Shown: positions 46,168 to 56,455, counted from the stretch's first letter. The stretch: 64,000 nt of DNA from Aliiroseovarius sp. S1339 (GCF_023195695.1 NZ_JALPQG010000001.1:310001-374000); one strand, 5' to 3'. Numbers and translations are program-made. The notes: generated by a model not told the origin, from the letters alone.

Positions 46168-46971
46168 TTATCCGCGCAACTCAGGTCTCGCGACCGAAGA
46201 ACGCGCCGCAAACGGCTTGCCGGGATTGGCGACCCAATCACGCGCCGCGTCGCCGAACGCGGTAAACAGAATCCGCGACACCGCATCTTGCGCCGCTTGA
46301 TATTCCGGGTGCCATTGAACCGAAAGGGTGAAGCCCGGCGCATCCCGGATGAACAGCGCCTCGGGCGTTCCGTCATCGGCATGACCTTCGATCACAATGC
46401 GCGAACCGGCGGTCTTGATCCCCTGCCCGTGCAGCGTATTGGTGCGCACCCGGCGAGAGCCGAAAAGCTGGTGAAAGACGCCGCCTTCCTCAAAACGGAC
46501 GTCGTGGCGGATGGCGAACTTTTCCTCAAGCGTGCCATCGGGTGGCATCCGGTGGTTCATACGTCCCGGCAGGTCGCGGATCTCGGGATAGAGCGTGCCG
46601 CCCATGGCGACGTTGACCTCTTGAAACCCACGGCAAATGCCGAAAAAGGGCTGGCCGCGATCCACGCAGGCGCGGATCAGGGGCAAGGTGATGGCGTCGC
46701 GGCAGCGGTCAAATTCGCCATGCGCTTCGGTTTCGTCTTCGCCATATTCGGCCGGGTGCACATTGGGACGCCCCCCGGTGAACAGGAACCCGTCGCATGT
46801 TTCCAGCAATTCGTCGACCGAGACGAAGCGCGGATCGGACGGCACGATCAGCGGTAGGCACCCTGCCACCTGTGCGATTGCTTCGGAATTCATCGTCCCG
46901 CCGGCGTGGCTGGGATACTGGTCATTGATGAGGTAGGTATTGCCAATGATACCGATGATGGGGCGTCTCAT
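46168..46971 (-). CDS. Class I glutamine amidotransferase-like hydrolase (peptidase C26, PuuD-like)
   Basis: A 267-residue hydrolase of the gamma-glutamyl-gamma-aminobutyrate hydrolase family. The nucleophile is in PFFGICRGFQEVNVA, and the His-Glu pair in LSVQWHPEYQA. Family members release glutamate from gamma-glutamyl-GABA in putrescine breakdown or act on similar gamma-glutamyl compounds. No other put/puu gene is adjacent, so the substrate is not assured. It lies 74 bases downstream of the GlcG-like gene. Confidence 0.9.
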   Translation of the reverse strand: MRRPIIGIIGNTYLINDQYPSHAGGTMNSEAIAQVAGCLPLIVPSDPRFVSVDELLETCDGFLFTGGRPNVHPAEYGEDETEAHGEFDRCRDAITLPLIRACVDRGQPFFGICRGFQEVNVAMGGTLYPEIRDLPGRMNHRMPPDGTLEEKFAIRHDVRFEEGGVFHQLFGSRRVRTNTLHGQGIKTAGSRIVIEGHADDGTPEALFIRDAPGFTLSVQWHPEYQAAQDAVSRILFTAFGDAARDWVANPGKPFAARSSVARPELRG

Positions 46972-47045
46972 GCCTGCTCCGCAATAGCGTTCGATTGCAA
47001 GAGGATAGAGGATGTCCGTCCGCGCGGCAATGCAGTGCGCGCGCC

Positions 47046-47474
47046 CTACCCTTCAGGCACAAGCCCCACTGCGCGAATGCCAGCTTCGCCTGCCGCAAGG
47101 TCGTTTTCCGACGTGTCGCCAGAGACTCCAAGCCCCCCTACAACATCGCCCTTCTCATTGCGCACAAGGAACCCGCCAGGCACCGGCACGAGCTTGCCAC
47201 CATAGGCCACATTGGCGGCTGCGATGAAATAGGCCTGTGCTTCGGCGCGATCACGCTGCGCGGTCCCACCTATGCCCAGCATCACCGATCCATAAGCCTT
47301 GCCGCGTGCCAAATCGAACCGACCAGCGGGTGCTCCGTCAGAGCGTTCAAAGGCAATCAGGTGCCCGCCCGCATCAACGACCGCAACGGACAGGGGCTTC
47401 ATTTTTGCCTTCGCAGCGTGGTTCAGCGTTTCGCGGATCATGACGCGCGCGGCGTCCAGTGAAATCTTTTCCAT
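47046..47474 (-). CDS. GlcG/HbpS-like haem-binding family protein
   Basis: A 142-residue protein of the GlcG/HbpS family. The start at 47474 has GAGGAGAAGAG directly upstream; the frame extends to 47510 without support. Signature segments are SVAVVDAGGHLIAFERSDGA and PVPGGFLVRNEKGDVVGGLGVSG. It sits 23 bases after malate synthase G, as glcG sits beside glcB in the glycolate operon of E. coli. Its biochemical role is not firmly known; haem binding is known for HbpS. Confidence 0.88.
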   Translation of the reverse strand: MEKISLDAARVMIRETLNHAAKAKMKPLSVAVVDAGGHLIAFERSDGAPAGRFDLARGKAYGSVMLGIGGTAQRDRAEAQAYFIAAANVAYGGKLVPVPGGFLVRNEKGDVVGGLGVSGDTSENDLAAGEAGIRAVGLVPEG

Positions 47475-47497
47475 TTCTCTTCTCCTCCTCGGTTCGC

Positions 47498-49621
47498 TTA
47501 ACCCGCACACTGCGCCTTTTTGGCCAGTCGATGCGCATGAAGCATGGGTTCAGTATAGCCGGACGGTTGTTCGCGACCATTGAACACCAGTTCACAGGCC
47601 GCTTTGTAGGCTTCGCCGTCAAACCCCGGCGCCATCGGTTCATAAGCCGGGTCGTCCGCGTTCTGAGCATCCACCTTCACGGCCATGGCGCGCATGGCGT
47701 CCATCACCTCGTCTTTGGACACGACGCCGTGGTGCAGCCAGTTGGCCAGCGCCTGGCTGGAAATCCGGCAGGTCGCGCGGTCTTCCATCAGCCCCACATC
47801 GTGGATGTCCGGCACTTTTGAACAGCCGACACCCGCATCGACCCAGCGGACCACGTAGCCAAGGATGCCTTGGGCGTTGTTTTCCACGTCGTCGCGGATC
47901 TCGGCGTCTGACCAGTTGGCGCCCTGCACGACCGGAATGGTAAGAAGATCATCCAGCGAGCCCCGCGGCCCCTTGGCTGCAATCTCGTCCTGACGGGACA
48001 GCACATCGACGCGGTGGTAATGGGTGGCGTGCAGGGTCGCGGCGGTCGGGCTTGGCACCCAAGCGGTATTTGCGCCCGCTTCGGGATGGGTGATTTTTTC
48101 GGCCAGCATGTCTGCCATCCGGTCAGGAATTGCCCACATGCCCTTGCCGATCTGGGCCCGGCCACGCAGACCGCAGGCCAAACCGATATCGACGTTGCGA
48201 TCCTCATAGGCGCTGATCCAGGCGGCGTCTTTCATATCACCCTTGCGCACCATCGGCCCGGCTTCCATCGAGGTATGAATCTCGTCGCCCGTGCGATCAA
48301 GGAAGCCCGTGTTGATGAAGGCCACGCGGTGCTTGGCGGCGCGGATACATTCCTTGAGGTTCGCGCTGGTGCGCCGTTCCTCGTCCATAATGCCCAGTTT
48401 GACGGTGTATTGCGGCAGGCCCAGCATGGCTTCGACGCGGGTGAAAATCTCATCCGCGAAGGCAACCTCTTCCGGGCCGTGCATCTTGGGTTTCACCACA
48501 TAGATCGACCCTTTGACCGAGTTGCCATCCTCGCGCATCAGGTCGTGCATGCCGATCAGGGTTGTGACCACGGCGTCCATGATGCCTTCGGGCACTTCGT
48601 GTCCGTCTTTGTCCAAAATGGCTGGGTTGGTCATCAGGTGGCCGACATTGCGCACCAGCATCAAGACACGGCCCTTATGGGTCATCGGCGAGCCATCGGG
48701 CGCGGTATAGTGAATGTCACCCGACAGTTTGCGGGTGATGGTCTTGTCGCCCTTCGTGACCTCTTCGGTCAGCGAGCGGTCCATCAGGCCCAGCCAGTTG
48801 GAGTAGGCCAGCACCTTGTCTTCGGCGTCCACGGCGGCGACGCTGTCTTCGCAATCCATGATCGCGGACATGGCGCTTTCCAGACGGATATCCGATATGC
48901 CCGCGCGGTCCTGCTTGCCCACGGGCGTCTGGGCATCCAAGCGAAGTTCGATCATCAAGCCGTTGTTTTTGAGATAAATTCGCCCTTCGGCATAGCCCGC
49001 AAATTGAGCTAGATCAGCCAGTTTGGGCGTCAAGGCGCCGTCAGTAACCGATACGGTTTCGACATCCGCCCAGCTGCCATCCGCCAGCGGCACCGCTTCA
49101 TCCAGAAAGGCGCGTCCCCACGCGATCGCGCGCGCGCCGTGTTCCGGGTCATAGCCGCCGGGCTTGGGCGTGGCACCAAGCGCATCGGTGCCATACAGCG
49201 CATCATACAGGCTGCCCCACCGCGCATTGGCGGCGTTCAGAGCAAAACGAGCGTTCATGATCGGAACCACCAGTTGCGGCCCCGGAACGTCCGCAATCTC
49301 GGGGTCCACATTCGCGGTTTCGATCTGGAAATCGGGGCCTTCGGGGACCAGATAGCCAATGTCGTTCAGAAAGGCGCGATAGGCCACGGCGTCATGCGGC
49401 TGACCTGCCCGCGCCTTGTGCCAGTCATCGATCTTGCGTTGAAGGTCGTCACGTTTGGCCAAAAGCGCGCGGTTCTTGGGGCCGAGTTCGTGGACGATAT
49501 CCGCAAACCCACGCCAGAAATCGTCGTATTTCAACGCGGTTTTGGCCAGGGCCCGCGTTTCCAGAAACCGTGCCAGTTCCCGGTGAACTGACAGGCCTTT
49601 GCGCTCGATATAGTCACTCAT
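47498..49621 (-). CDS. glcB: Malate synthase G
   Basis: Condenses glyoxylate with acetyl-CoA to malate. It is 707 residues, close to the usual 720. Motifs include [20 protein letters not shown] (N-terminal part), [15 protein letters not shown] (active-site acidic residues), [11 protein letters not shown] and the C-terminal [21 protein letters not shown] region. Glyoxylate can come from glycolate or from the ethylmalonyl-CoA or glyoxylate cycles; isocitrate lyase is not in the window. Read with the GlcG-like gene as an operon. Confidence 0.97.
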   Translation of the reverse strand: MSDYIERKGLSVHRELARFLETRALAKTALKYDDFWRGFADIVHELGPKNRALLAKRDDLQRKIDDWHKARAGQPHDAVAYRAFLNDIGYLVPEGPDFQIETANVDPEIADVPGPQLVVPIMNARFALNAANARWGSLYDALYGTDALGATPKPGGYDPEHGARAIAWGRAFLDEAVPLADGSWADVETVSVTDGALTPKLADLAQFAGYAEGRIYLKNNGLMIELRLDAQTPVGKQDRAGISDIRLESAMSAIMDCEDSVAAVDAEDKVLAYSNWLGLMDRSLTEEVTKGDKTITRKLSGDIHYTAPDGSPMTHKGRVLMLVRNVGHLMTNPAILDKDGHEVPEGIMDAVVTTLIGMHDLMREDGNSVKGSIYVVKPKMHGPEEVAFADEIFTRVEAMLGLPQYTVKLGIMDEERRTSANLKECIRAAKHRVAFINTGFLDRTGDEIHTSMEAGPMVRKGDMKDAAWISAYEDRNVDIGLACGLRGRAQIGKGMWAIPDRMADMLAEKITHPEAGANTAWVPSPTAATLHATHYHRVDVLSRQDEIAAKGPRGSLDDLLTIPVVQGANWSDAEIRDDVENNAQGILGYVVRWVDAGVGCSKVPDIHDVGLMEDRATCRISSQALANWLHHGVVSKDEVMDAMRAMAVKVDAQNADDPAYEPMAPGFDGEAYKAACELVFNGREQPSGYTEPMLHAHRLAKKAQCAG

Positions 49622-49820
49622 GGTAATCCCTTTGGCCGGCTCGACTTTTATTTGGCGCTAGAGTTTCCTATGCGAAACCAAACCGCAACCCCAATTTCGA
49701 TGCAAAACCCTTTGGAAAAACCGAATAATCACATCTGATGTCCCAGTAACTTGATGCCAGGCGCGCGCGGGTCTAAGCAGGAGCCACCCGCCAGAGGGTG
49801 TGACCGTGAAAGGATCTGAC

Positions 49821-52373
49821 ATGACCGACACCAGCCCGCAGCCCATTTTCCTTGCCGATTACACGCCGCCCAACTGGTTGATCGAAGAGGTCTCGCTGAC
49901 CTTCGTGCTGCATCCGACCGCAACGCGGGTGCGGTCCTCCATTCGGTTCACGCCGAACCCAAACGCCAAATCGCGTGATTTTTTCCTGCACGGAGAACAT
50001 CTTACGTTGATCCACGCGGCGATCGACGGGTCAGACGTGTCGCCAGAACTGGTCGATGGCGGGCTGGAAGCAGACGTGCCCGATCGCGCCTTCACATGGG
50101 AGGCAGAGGTCGAGATCAGCCCCGAAACCAACACCGCGTTGGAAGGGCTTTATATGTCCAATGGCATGTATTGCACTCAATGCGAGGCCGAAGGTTTTCG
50201 CCGGATCACCTTCTATCCCGACCGCCCCGACGTGATGGCCCCATTCAAGGTGCGCATCGAAGGGGACATGCCGGTGCTTCTGTCCAACGGCAACCCCACC
50301 GGGTCAGGCGACGGTTGGGCCGAATGGCATGACCCGTGGCCCAAGCCCGCCTATCTGTTCGCTTTGGTGGCCGGTGAGCTGATCGCCCGCGAAGACAGTT
50401 TCACCACCATGTCGGGCAAAGAGGTGGACCTGAAACTGTGGGTGCGCCCCGGTGACGAGGGCAAGACCGCGTTTGGGATGGAGGCGCTGAAAGCCTCGAT
50501 GAAATGGGACGAAGAGGTTTACGGGCGTGAGTATGATCTGGACATTTTCCAGATCGTCGCGGTGTCCGATTTCAACATGGGCGCGATGGAAAACAAAGGG
50601 CTGAACATCTTCAACACGTCCGCTGTGTTGGCGTCGCCCGAGACATCTACAGACGCGAACTTTGAACGGATTGAAGCGATCATCGCACATGAGTATTTTC
50701 ACAACTGGACAGGCAACCGGATCACCTGTCGTGATTGGTTTCAGCTGTCGCTGAAGGAAGGGCTGACGGTGTTCCGCGACCAGCAGTTCTCGGGCGATAT
50801 GCGATCCAAGGCCGTGTGCCGGATCAACGATGTGTCTGCCCTGCGCGGTCGTCAGTTCCGTGAAGACAACGGCCCGTTGGCGCATCAGGTGCAACCCGAC
50901 AGCTTCGTCGAGATCAACAATTTCTACACCGCGACCATCTATGAAAAAGGCGCCGAGCTGATCGGGATGATGAAAACGCTGGTCGGCGAAGACGAATACT
51001 ACAAGGCGCTGGACCTCTATTTCACCCGCCATGATGGCGAGGCCGCGACCATCGAAGATTGGGTGCGCGTGTTCGAAGACAGCACAGGCCGCGATCTGAC
51101 CCAGTTCCGCCGCTGGTACAAACAGGCCGGGACACCCCGAGTGAAGGTGGCGGATGACTTCAAGGATGGCACCTATACGCTTCATTTTGAACAAGAAACA
51201 CCGCCCACACCGGGGCAGAACGAAAAGTTGCCGCAGCATATCCCAATCGCCGTTGGCTTGATCGGCCCCAACGGGGACGAGGTGGTCGGCACGCAAGTTC
51301 TGGAGATGACCGAGGCCAAGCAGAGTTTTTCGTTCGACGGTCTGGGTGCAAAACCTACGCCGTCGATCCTACGCCACTTCTCGGCGCCAGTGATCTTGCA
51401 GCGTGATAGCACGCCGCAGGAGCGTGCCTTCCTGCTGGCCCATGACACCGACCCGTTCAACAAGTGGGAAGCCGGGCGCACGCTGGCCAAAGAGGTGCTT
51501 GTGGCGCTGATTACCGGCGAAGACGGACCTTTGGACGCATATCTTGACGCGATTGCGGTGATGTTGCGCGACGACAGCCTTGACCCGGCCTTTCGCGCGC
51601 TGACGCTGGGGCTGCCAAGTCAGGATGATCTGGCGCAGACGTTGTTTGATGCCGGTGTCACGCCAGACCCGCAGAAGATTTACAACGCGCAGCAAACGTT
51701 GTGGCAGGCCATGGCGGAGCACGTGCAAGACCTCCTGCCCCGCATGATGGCCGAAATGGACGTGACCGAGCCGTATGCGCCGAACGCCGAACAAGCCGGC
51801 AAGCGCGCCCTTGGCCTTGGCCTGTTGAACCTGCTGAACCGTCTGGACGGCGGGGCCGCGGCGCAGGCGCTTTATGACCGGGCGGACAACATGAGCTTGC
51901 TGCTGGGGGCGTTGGGGTATCTGCTGCAAGTCCAGAAGGGCGAAGCGGCGCTTGCTGATTTCCGCAGCCGCTTTGAAAATGACGAACTGGTCATGGACAA
52001 ATGGTTCGCGATGCAAGTCGCCCATGCGACGCCTGAGACAGCGGCGGATGTGACAGAGCGGCTGACCAAGGACCCCGCGTTCAACTGGAAGAACCCCAAC
52101 CGCTTCCGCGCCTTGTTCGGCGCGCTGGTCACGAACCACGCGGGGTTCCACCATGCGTCGGGGAAAGCCTATGCGCTGACGGCAGACTGGTTGATCAGGC
52201 TTGATCCGGTGAACCCGCAGACCACAGCGCGCATGACCACGGCGTATGAAACCTGGCGGCGCTATGACGCCGATCGCCAAGGCATGATGACCTCGGCACT
52301 GAAGCGCATTCTTGCGACCGAGGGGCTAAGCCGCGACAGTCAGGAAATGGTCGGGCGAATGCTGGGCGACTGA
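49821..52373 (+). CDS. pepN: Aminopeptidase N (M1 family, PepN type)
   Basis: Cytoplasmic zinc aminopeptidase of the bacterial alanyl aminopeptidase type, 850 residues. The ATG at 49821 has AAAGGA seven bases upstream; a GTG seven codons earlier is less likely. The substrate-binding motif is FNMGAMENKGLN, and the zinc motif AHEYFHNWTGNRITCRDW contains HEYFH with the downstream Glu in QLSLKEGL. The long C-terminal helical domain after residue 550 is typical. A strong terminator follows it. Confidence 0.97.
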   Translation: MTDTSPQPIFLADYTPPNWLIEEVSLTFVLHPTATRVRSSIRFTPNPNAKSRDFFLHGEHLTLIHAAIDGSDVSPELVDGGLEADVPDRAFTWEAEVEISPETNTALEGLYMSNGMYCTQCEAEGFRRITFYPDRPDVMAPFKVRIEGDMPVLLSNGNPTGSGDGWAEWHDPWPKPAYLFALVAGELIAREDSFTTMSGKEVDLKLWVRPGDEGKTAFGMEALKASMKWDEEVYGREYDLDIFQIVAVSDFNMGAMENKGLNIFNTSAVLASPETSTDANFERIEAIIAHEYFHNWTGNRITCRDWFQLSLKEGLTVFRDQQFSGDMRSKAVCRINDVSALRGRQFREDNGPLAHQVQPDSFVEINNFYTATIYEKGAELIGMMKTLVGEDEYYKALDLYFTRHDGEAATIEDWVRVFEDSTGRDLTQFRRWYKQAGTPRVKVADDFKDGTYTLHFEQETPPTPGQNEKLPQHIPIAVGLIGPNGDEVVGTQVLEMTEAKQSFSFDGLGAKPTPSILRHFSAPVILQRDSTPQERAFLLAHDTDPFNKWEAGRTLAKEVLVALITGEDGPLDAYLDAIAVMLRDDSLDPAFRALTLGLPSQDDLAQTLFDAGVTPDPQKIYNAQQTLWQAMAEHVQDLLPRMMAEMDVTEPYAPNAEQAGKRALGLGLLNLLNRLDGGAAAQALYDRADNMSLLLGALGYLLQVQKGEAALADFRSRFENDELVMDKWFAMQVAHATPETAADVTERLTKDPAFNWKNPNRFRALFGALVTNHAGFHHASGKAYALTADWLIRLDPVNPQTTARMTTAYETWRRYDADRQGMMTSALKRILATEGLSRDSQEMVGRMLGD

Positions 52374-52383
52374 TGATCGCACA

Positions 52384-52416
52384 AAAAAGGGCGGGTCCAG
52401 ATGGCCCGCCCTTTTT
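52384..52416. terminator. Bidirectional terminator between pepN and the transglycosylase-like gene
   Basis: A perfect 12-bp stem (52384-52395 with 52405-52416), GGGCGGG core with A-run on the left and T-run on the right, 9-base loop. It suits both the + strand pepN and the convergent minus gene. Confidence 0.9.
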
Positions 52417-52437
52417 CTGTCTGAATGTAACTGCTGA

Positions 52438-53034
52438 TCAGCTGACCGCGCAGTAATTCTGATCCTTGATCCATTCCCGCATCCCATTGCGTTTACGCTC
52501 GGAATGGAACGGGCCCCAATCGGCTGCGACGCCGCGCATGCCCTTCGACACGACATTGTCGCGCGGCACGGTGACCGCCATGATGCGCACGGCGCAGCTC
52601 AGGTTCAGTTCGCCCTTTTTCAGGGCCGCGCCGGATTGCGCCTCGCAGCCATAGCCGCGCGCAGTGGCTGGCAGGATTTGCACAAGCCCATACCACTTGC
52701 CACCGCCACCCACGACGGTCGGGCGCCATGTGCTTTCATAATAGGACAGAGTGGACAAAAGCCCGGTCCAGAACGCGTTGCGCCCAACTTGGTCTTGGCT
52801 CTCATAGCCGGGGCACCATGTCTCGATGTCGGCAGGCACGGTTTGCGACAAGACCGCCCCGTGGGTTTCCAGCGCCTTCATGGTCGCGTCTGTCCAAGCC
52901 GAGGCTTGCGGCTTTTCATCCCATTTCATGGTCAGATCCGGCGTGCGCACCCCGCGCGTGCCGAAAATGTCGTTGGCCTTGGCAGCAGGCGCGATCATCA
53001 TCGCGGCCATCAGGCCCAAAATAAATCGTTTCAT
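52438..53034 (-). CDS. Secreted lytic-transglycosylase-like protein
   Basis: A 198-residue exported protein. The start at 53034 has GCGAGGGACC upstream and gives a clear signal peptide (MKRFILGLMAAMMIAPAAKA). The segment TLSYYESTWRPTVVGGGGKW followed by GLVQILPATARGYGC matches the SLT-type fold with the catalytic Glu in YYES. Cysteines in ETWCPGY, YGCEAQ, LSCAVR and QNYCAVS may form disulfides. Probably trims peptidoglycan; no family name can be fixed. A longer frame up to 53103 lacks support. Confidence 0.75.
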   Translation of the reverse strand: MKRFILGLMAAMMIAPAAKANDIFGTRGVRTPDLTMKWDEKPQASAWTDATMKALETHGAVLSQTVPADIETWCPGYESQDQVGRNAFWTGLLSTLSYYESTWRPTVVGGGGKWYGLVQILPATARGYGCEAQSGAALKKGELNLSCAVRIMAVTVPRDNVVSKGMRGVAADWGPFHSERKRNGMREWIKDQNYCAVS

Positions 53035-53363
53035 GGTCCCTCGCTCAGGTCCGTCTGTTGTGCAATTCAATTCATCGCTGCGTCCTAGGGGAATCGCTTG
53101 CATTAAGCAACTTTACAAATGCGGCACTGCAGCAATTGGCAGACTCTCGCTTATGTCCTTATTTGCAAGGCTGGCATGCGTAGAGAATTTTCTACCATCG
53201 ACAGAAAATGACCGCCTTTCTGCACTGCAGCACACGCGTTGATTGATATTATGCCAAACAGCCCGTTGCGCCCGCGCCGCTCCCGGACCGCTCGCGACCT
53301 CTTGCCCCCTGCGCGCCCCTGCCCTAGAACGCCAGAAGATCAAGAAACACGGGAAACGCGCAC
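53035..53363. other. Divergent intergenic region upstream of gatB
   Basis: 329 bases with no convincing gene or RNA. It should hold promoters for gatB and the transglycosylase-like gene. GCACTGCAGCA occurs twice (53124-53134 and 53222-53232), containing the 6-base palindrome CTGCAG; meaning unknown. Confidence 0.55.
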
Positions 53364-54878
53364 ATGCTGGATCACCTCGCCTATGAAACCCCCGCACCGA
53401 AAGTCATTGCCGGGGCCAAGGACGATTGGGAACTGGTTATCGGGATGGAAATCCACGCGCAGGTCAGCTCGAACGCCAAGCTGTTTTCGGGCGCGTCCAC
53501 CACGTTTGGCGCCGAGCCGAATTCCAACGTCGCGTTCGTTGACGCCGCCATGCCCGGCATGTTGCCCGTGATCAACGAATACTGTGTGGAACAGGCCGTG
53601 CGCACCGGGCTGGGTTTGAAAGCCGAGATCAACCTGTTTTCCGCCTTTGACCGCAAGAACTATTTCTACCCGGACCTGCCGCAGGGCTATCAGATCAGCC
53701 AGCTTTATCACCCCATTGTGGGCGAAGGCGAAGTGATCGTCGATATGGGCCCCGGTATTGGCCGCAAAGTGCGCATCGAACGCATCCACCTTGAACAAGA
53801 CGCTGGGAAGTCGGTGCATGACATGGACCCGAACATGTCATTCGTAGACCTGAACCGGACCGGTGTGGCATTGATGGAAATCGTCAGCCGCCCCGACATT
53901 CGCGGCCCGGAAGAGGCCGCCGCCTTTGTCACCAAACTGCGCCAGATCCTGCGCTATCTGGGCACTTGTGACGGCAACATGCAAAGCGGCAGCATGCGCG
54001 CGGACGTCAACGTCTCGGTCTGTCGTCCGGGTCAGTATGAAAAATACATGGAGACGCAGGATTTCGGCCACCTTGGCACGCGGTGCGAGATCAAGAACAT
54101 GAACTCCATGCGCTTCATTCAGGCGGCCATTGAATTTGAGGCCCGCCGGCAGATCGCCATTTTGGAAGACGGGGGCGAAATCACGCAGGAAACGCGCCTC
54201 TATGACGCCGACAAGAACGAAACGCGGTCGATGCGGTCCAAGGAAGAAGCGCATGACTATCGCTATTTCCCCTGCCCCGACTTGCTGCCGTTGGAGATTG
54301 AACAGAGCTGGGTCGATGATATCGCCAAAACCCTGCCCGAACTGCCGGACGAGAAAAAGGCGCGTTTCGTGACCGAATTCGGCCTGTCCGAATATGACGC
54401 GGGCGTTCTGACCGCCGGCGTGCGCAACGCCGCGTTTTTCGAAGCCGTCGCCGAAGGCCGTGACGGCAAGTTGGCGGCGAACTGGGTCATTAACGAGCTG
54501 TTCGGACGCCTGAAGAAGGAAGATCACTCGATCTCGGAAAGCCCCGTTAGCCCGGCGCAACTGGGTGGGATCATCGAACTGATCAGCAAGGGCGACATTT
54601 CGGGTAAGATCGCGAAAGACCTGTTCGAAATTATCTATACCGAAGGCGGCGACCCGGCCAAGATCGTAGAAGATCGCGGCATGAAGCAGGTGACGGATAC
54701 AGGCGCGATCGAGGCCGCGGTGGACGAGGTGATCGCCGCCAACCCCGCCCAGGTCGAAAAGGCCAAGGAAAACCCGAAACTGGTTGGGTTCTTCGTCGGG
54801 CAGGTCATGAAAGCCACCGGCGGCAAGGCCAATCCGAAAGCGGTGAACGAGATCGTGAGCGCAAAGCTGGGACTCTAG
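53364..54878 (+). CDS. gatB: Aspartyl/glutamyl-tRNA amidotransferase subunit B
   Basis: Part of GatCAB, which converts Glu-tRNA-Gln (and Asp-tRNA-Asn) to Gln-tRNA-Gln. It is 504 residues. Conserved: [53 protein letters not shown] and the C-terminal YqeY-type tail domain ([19 protein letters not shown]-like region). gatA and gatC are not adjacent. Confidence 0.97.
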   Translation: MLDHLAYETPAPKVIAGAKDDWELVIGMEIHAQVSSNAKLFSGASTTFGAEPNSNVAFVDAAMPGMLPVINEYCVEQAVRTGLGLKAEINLFSAFDRKNYFYPDLPQGYQISQLYHPIVGEGEVIVDMGPGIGRKVRIERIHLEQDAGKSVHDMDPNMSFVDLNRTGVALMEIVSRPDIRGPEEAAAFVTKLRQILRYLGTCDGNMQSGSMRADVNVSVCRPGQYEKYMETQDFGHLGTRCEIKNMNSMRFIQAAIEFEARRQIAILEDGGEITQETRLYDADKNETRSMRSKEEAHDYRYFPCPDLLPLEIEQSWVDDIAKTLPELPDEKKARFVTEFGLSEYDAGVLTAGVRNAAFFEAVAEGRDGKLAANWVINELFGRLKKEDHSISESPVSPAQLGGIIELISKGDISGKIAKDLFEIIYTEGGDPAKIVEDRGMKQVTDTGAIEAAVDEVIAANPAQVEKAKENPKLVGFFVGQVMKATGGKANPKAVNEIVSAKLGL

Positions 54879-54890
54879 AAAACTGACCAT

Positions 54891-54928
54891 CTGAGGGGAA
54901 ACACGCCCCTCAGGCGGCCCTCAGGCGG
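54891..54928. repeat. Hairpin and exact 11-base tandem repeat after gatB
   Basis: CTGAGGGG (54891-54898) and CCCCTCAG (54906-54913) form an 8-bp stem with a 7-base loop. The right arm runs into CCCTCAGGCGG repeated head to tail (54907-54917, 54918-54928). No T-tract follows, so it is at best a weak terminator. Confidence 0.5.
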
Positions 54929-55010
54929 ATTTCCGCAAGCCAATCAATCTTCTTGGACAGGACGTGCGTCGATCGTTTAGGCTGCGCCAGTCGTTTTAAG
55001 GAAACAATCC

Positions 55011-55406
55011 ATGACGCAATACGAATATGAGGTGGTCCCGGCCCCCCGCAAGGGGAAGAAAGCCAAGGGCATCAAGGGCTCAGATGGACGCTTTGCCCAC
55101 GCAATGACCGAGCTTTTGAACGATATGGCCACCGAAGGCTGGGAATACCAACGCACCGACACCCTGCCCAGCGAAGAACGTTCAGGCTTTACCGGACGCA
55201 CCACGGTCTATCAAAACCTGTTGGTTTTCCGCCGCCCTTTGGCGGATGTCGAAGACGTGGCAGCAGTCGCGTCGCCAAAAATCGACAGCATTCCGACCGT
55301 TGAAGAGCCTGCGCAAGAGCGCCAGAACGCCCCGCGACTGCCATCGGCCGAGGACGCAAACGCCGTGGGCGATCACGCGCCGGCGGTGGACCATCAAAAA
55401 GCGTGA
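55011..55406 (+). CDS. DUF4177-type protein
   Basis: A 131-residue protein. Residues 1-75 (MTQYEYEVVPAPRKGK..., ELLNDMATEGWEYQRTDTLP) match the DUF4177 pattern, whose function is unknown. The rest is a low-complexity tail rich in Ala, Glu and Asp that is not conserved in the family. Soluble, no signal. Stands between gatB and the convergent bolA gene. Confidence 0.78.
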   Translation: MTQYEYEVVPAPRKGKKAKGIKGSDGRFAHAMTELLNDMATEGWEYQRTDTLPSEERSGFTGRTTVYQNLLVFRRPLADVEDVAAVASPKIDSIPTVEEPAQERQNAPRLPSAEDANAVGDHAPAVDHQKA

Positions 55407-55419
55407 CGCGGTCCAGTCG

Positions 55420-55677
55420 TCACGCCGCGATGTCCAATGCCAGCGCATGAATTTGCCCCACCAGCACCGTCCCCAGTGCGGCATGCACGGCGCGGTGCCG
55501 TGCGACACGCGACATCTTGCCGAAGACAGGCGCCCGGATCACGACGCGGAAATGACTTTCTCCGCCGTCCTGATACCCGGCATGCCCCCTGTGGCTCTCA
55601 CTTTCGTCAATCACTTCAAGGTGTTGCGGCGAAAAGGCCGCCTGAAGCTTTTCATGTATTTGCGCGGCTCGGGTCAT
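55420..55677 (-). CDS. BolA-family protein
   Basis: An 85-residue protein with the BolA fold: HLEVIDESESHRGHAGYQDG, SHFRVVIRAPVFGKMSRVARHRAVHAALG, and a C-terminal IHALALDIAA. The conserved His in RHRAVHAAL region could bind an iron-sulfur cluster with a monothiol glutaredoxin, as known for the family. It is convergent with the DUF4177 gene and divergent from the J-domain gene. Confidence 0.93.
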   Translation of the reverse strand: MTRAAQIHEKLQAAFSPQHLEVIDESESHRGHAGYQDGGESHFRVVIRAPVFGKMSRVARHRAVHAALGTVLVGQIHALALDIAA

Positions 55678-55751
55678 TTCTTCGCCATTCCCTCTTCTAT
55701 ACCTAGGAAAATGCAGTAAACTCTCTGGTCCGAGTCGAAAAGGGTGTTCCC

Positions 55752-56378
55752 ATGTCTAAAAGCGATCCATTTGGTTTCGATATGTCCGTCTCTGCGGCCA
55801 AGAAAAAGAACCCGCGCGGCAAACGCGGGATGTCTGGCGCGTTCGAAACCTCGAAACGGGTTTGCGAACATGATGGGTGTCAGGAGCAGGGGCAATACCG
55901 CGCGCCGCGCTCGCCCGATCACCTGGATGAATTCAAGTGGTTCTGCAAAGACCACGTGCGGGAATATAATCTGAAGTGGAACTTCTTTGACGGCTCGTCC
56001 GAGGAAGAACTGCACGAACAGTTCGACAAGGACCGCGTATGGGAACGTGAAACCAAGCCCTTCGGCACCAAGGCCGAACAGCGCGCCTGGGCGCGTCTGG
56101 GCGTGGATGATCCCCATCAGGTATTGGGTGAAAACGCCACCCGCAATCCCGGCAAGTCGATTACCGGCACTCGCAAGCTGCCGCCCACCGAACGCCGCGC
56201 GGTGGATATTCTGGAAGCCAAGGATCACTGGACCAAGGCCGAGATTCGCAAGGCGTACAAGAAGCTGATCAAGGTACTGCACCCCGACATGAACGGCGGC
56301 GACCGGTCGCAGGAGGAACAGCTGCAAGAGGTCCGCTGGGCGTGGGAACAAATCAAGGAAAGCCGCAGCTTCAGGTGA
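55752..56378 (+). CDS. J-domain protein with N-terminal putative zinc-binding motif
   Basis: A 208-residue soluble protein with a C-terminal J-domain (about 150-208, YKKLIKVLHPDMNGGDRSQ, intact HPD), which stimulates a DnaK-type chaperone. The N-terminal half has CEHDGC and FCKDH: Cys38, Cys43, Cys65 and His68, spaced like a small zinc site. A J-domain at the C terminus and a zinc-like head differ from DnaJ itself. Such genes commonly sit upstream of cobS in related genomes, as far as I recall, but a cobalamin role is not shown. A terminator follows. Confidence 0.85.
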   Translation: MSKSDPFGFDMSVSAAKKKNPRGKRGMSGAFETSKRVCEHDGCQEQGQYRAPRSPDHLDEFKWFCKDHVREYNLKWNFFDGSSEEELHEQFDKDRVWERETKPFGTKAEQRAWARLGVDDPHQVLGENATRNPGKSITGTRKLPPTERRAVDILEAKDHWTKAEIRKAYKKLIKVLHPDMNGGDRSQEEQLQEVRWAWEQIKESRSFR

Positions 56379-56401
56379 GGCGGCAGTCATTTCGAACAGG
56401 G

Positions 56402-56428
56402 GGCGGTCTTCGGGCCGCCTTTTCTTTT
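56402..56428 (+). terminator. Rho-independent terminator after the J-domain gene
   Basis: A 7-bp stem (56402-56408 with 56413-56419, one G-T pair) closed by a C(TTCG)G tetraloop, followed by TTTTCTTTT. Confidence 0.88.
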
Positions 56429-56455
56429 GCCACGCCACCATTCGGCGACAGACGC

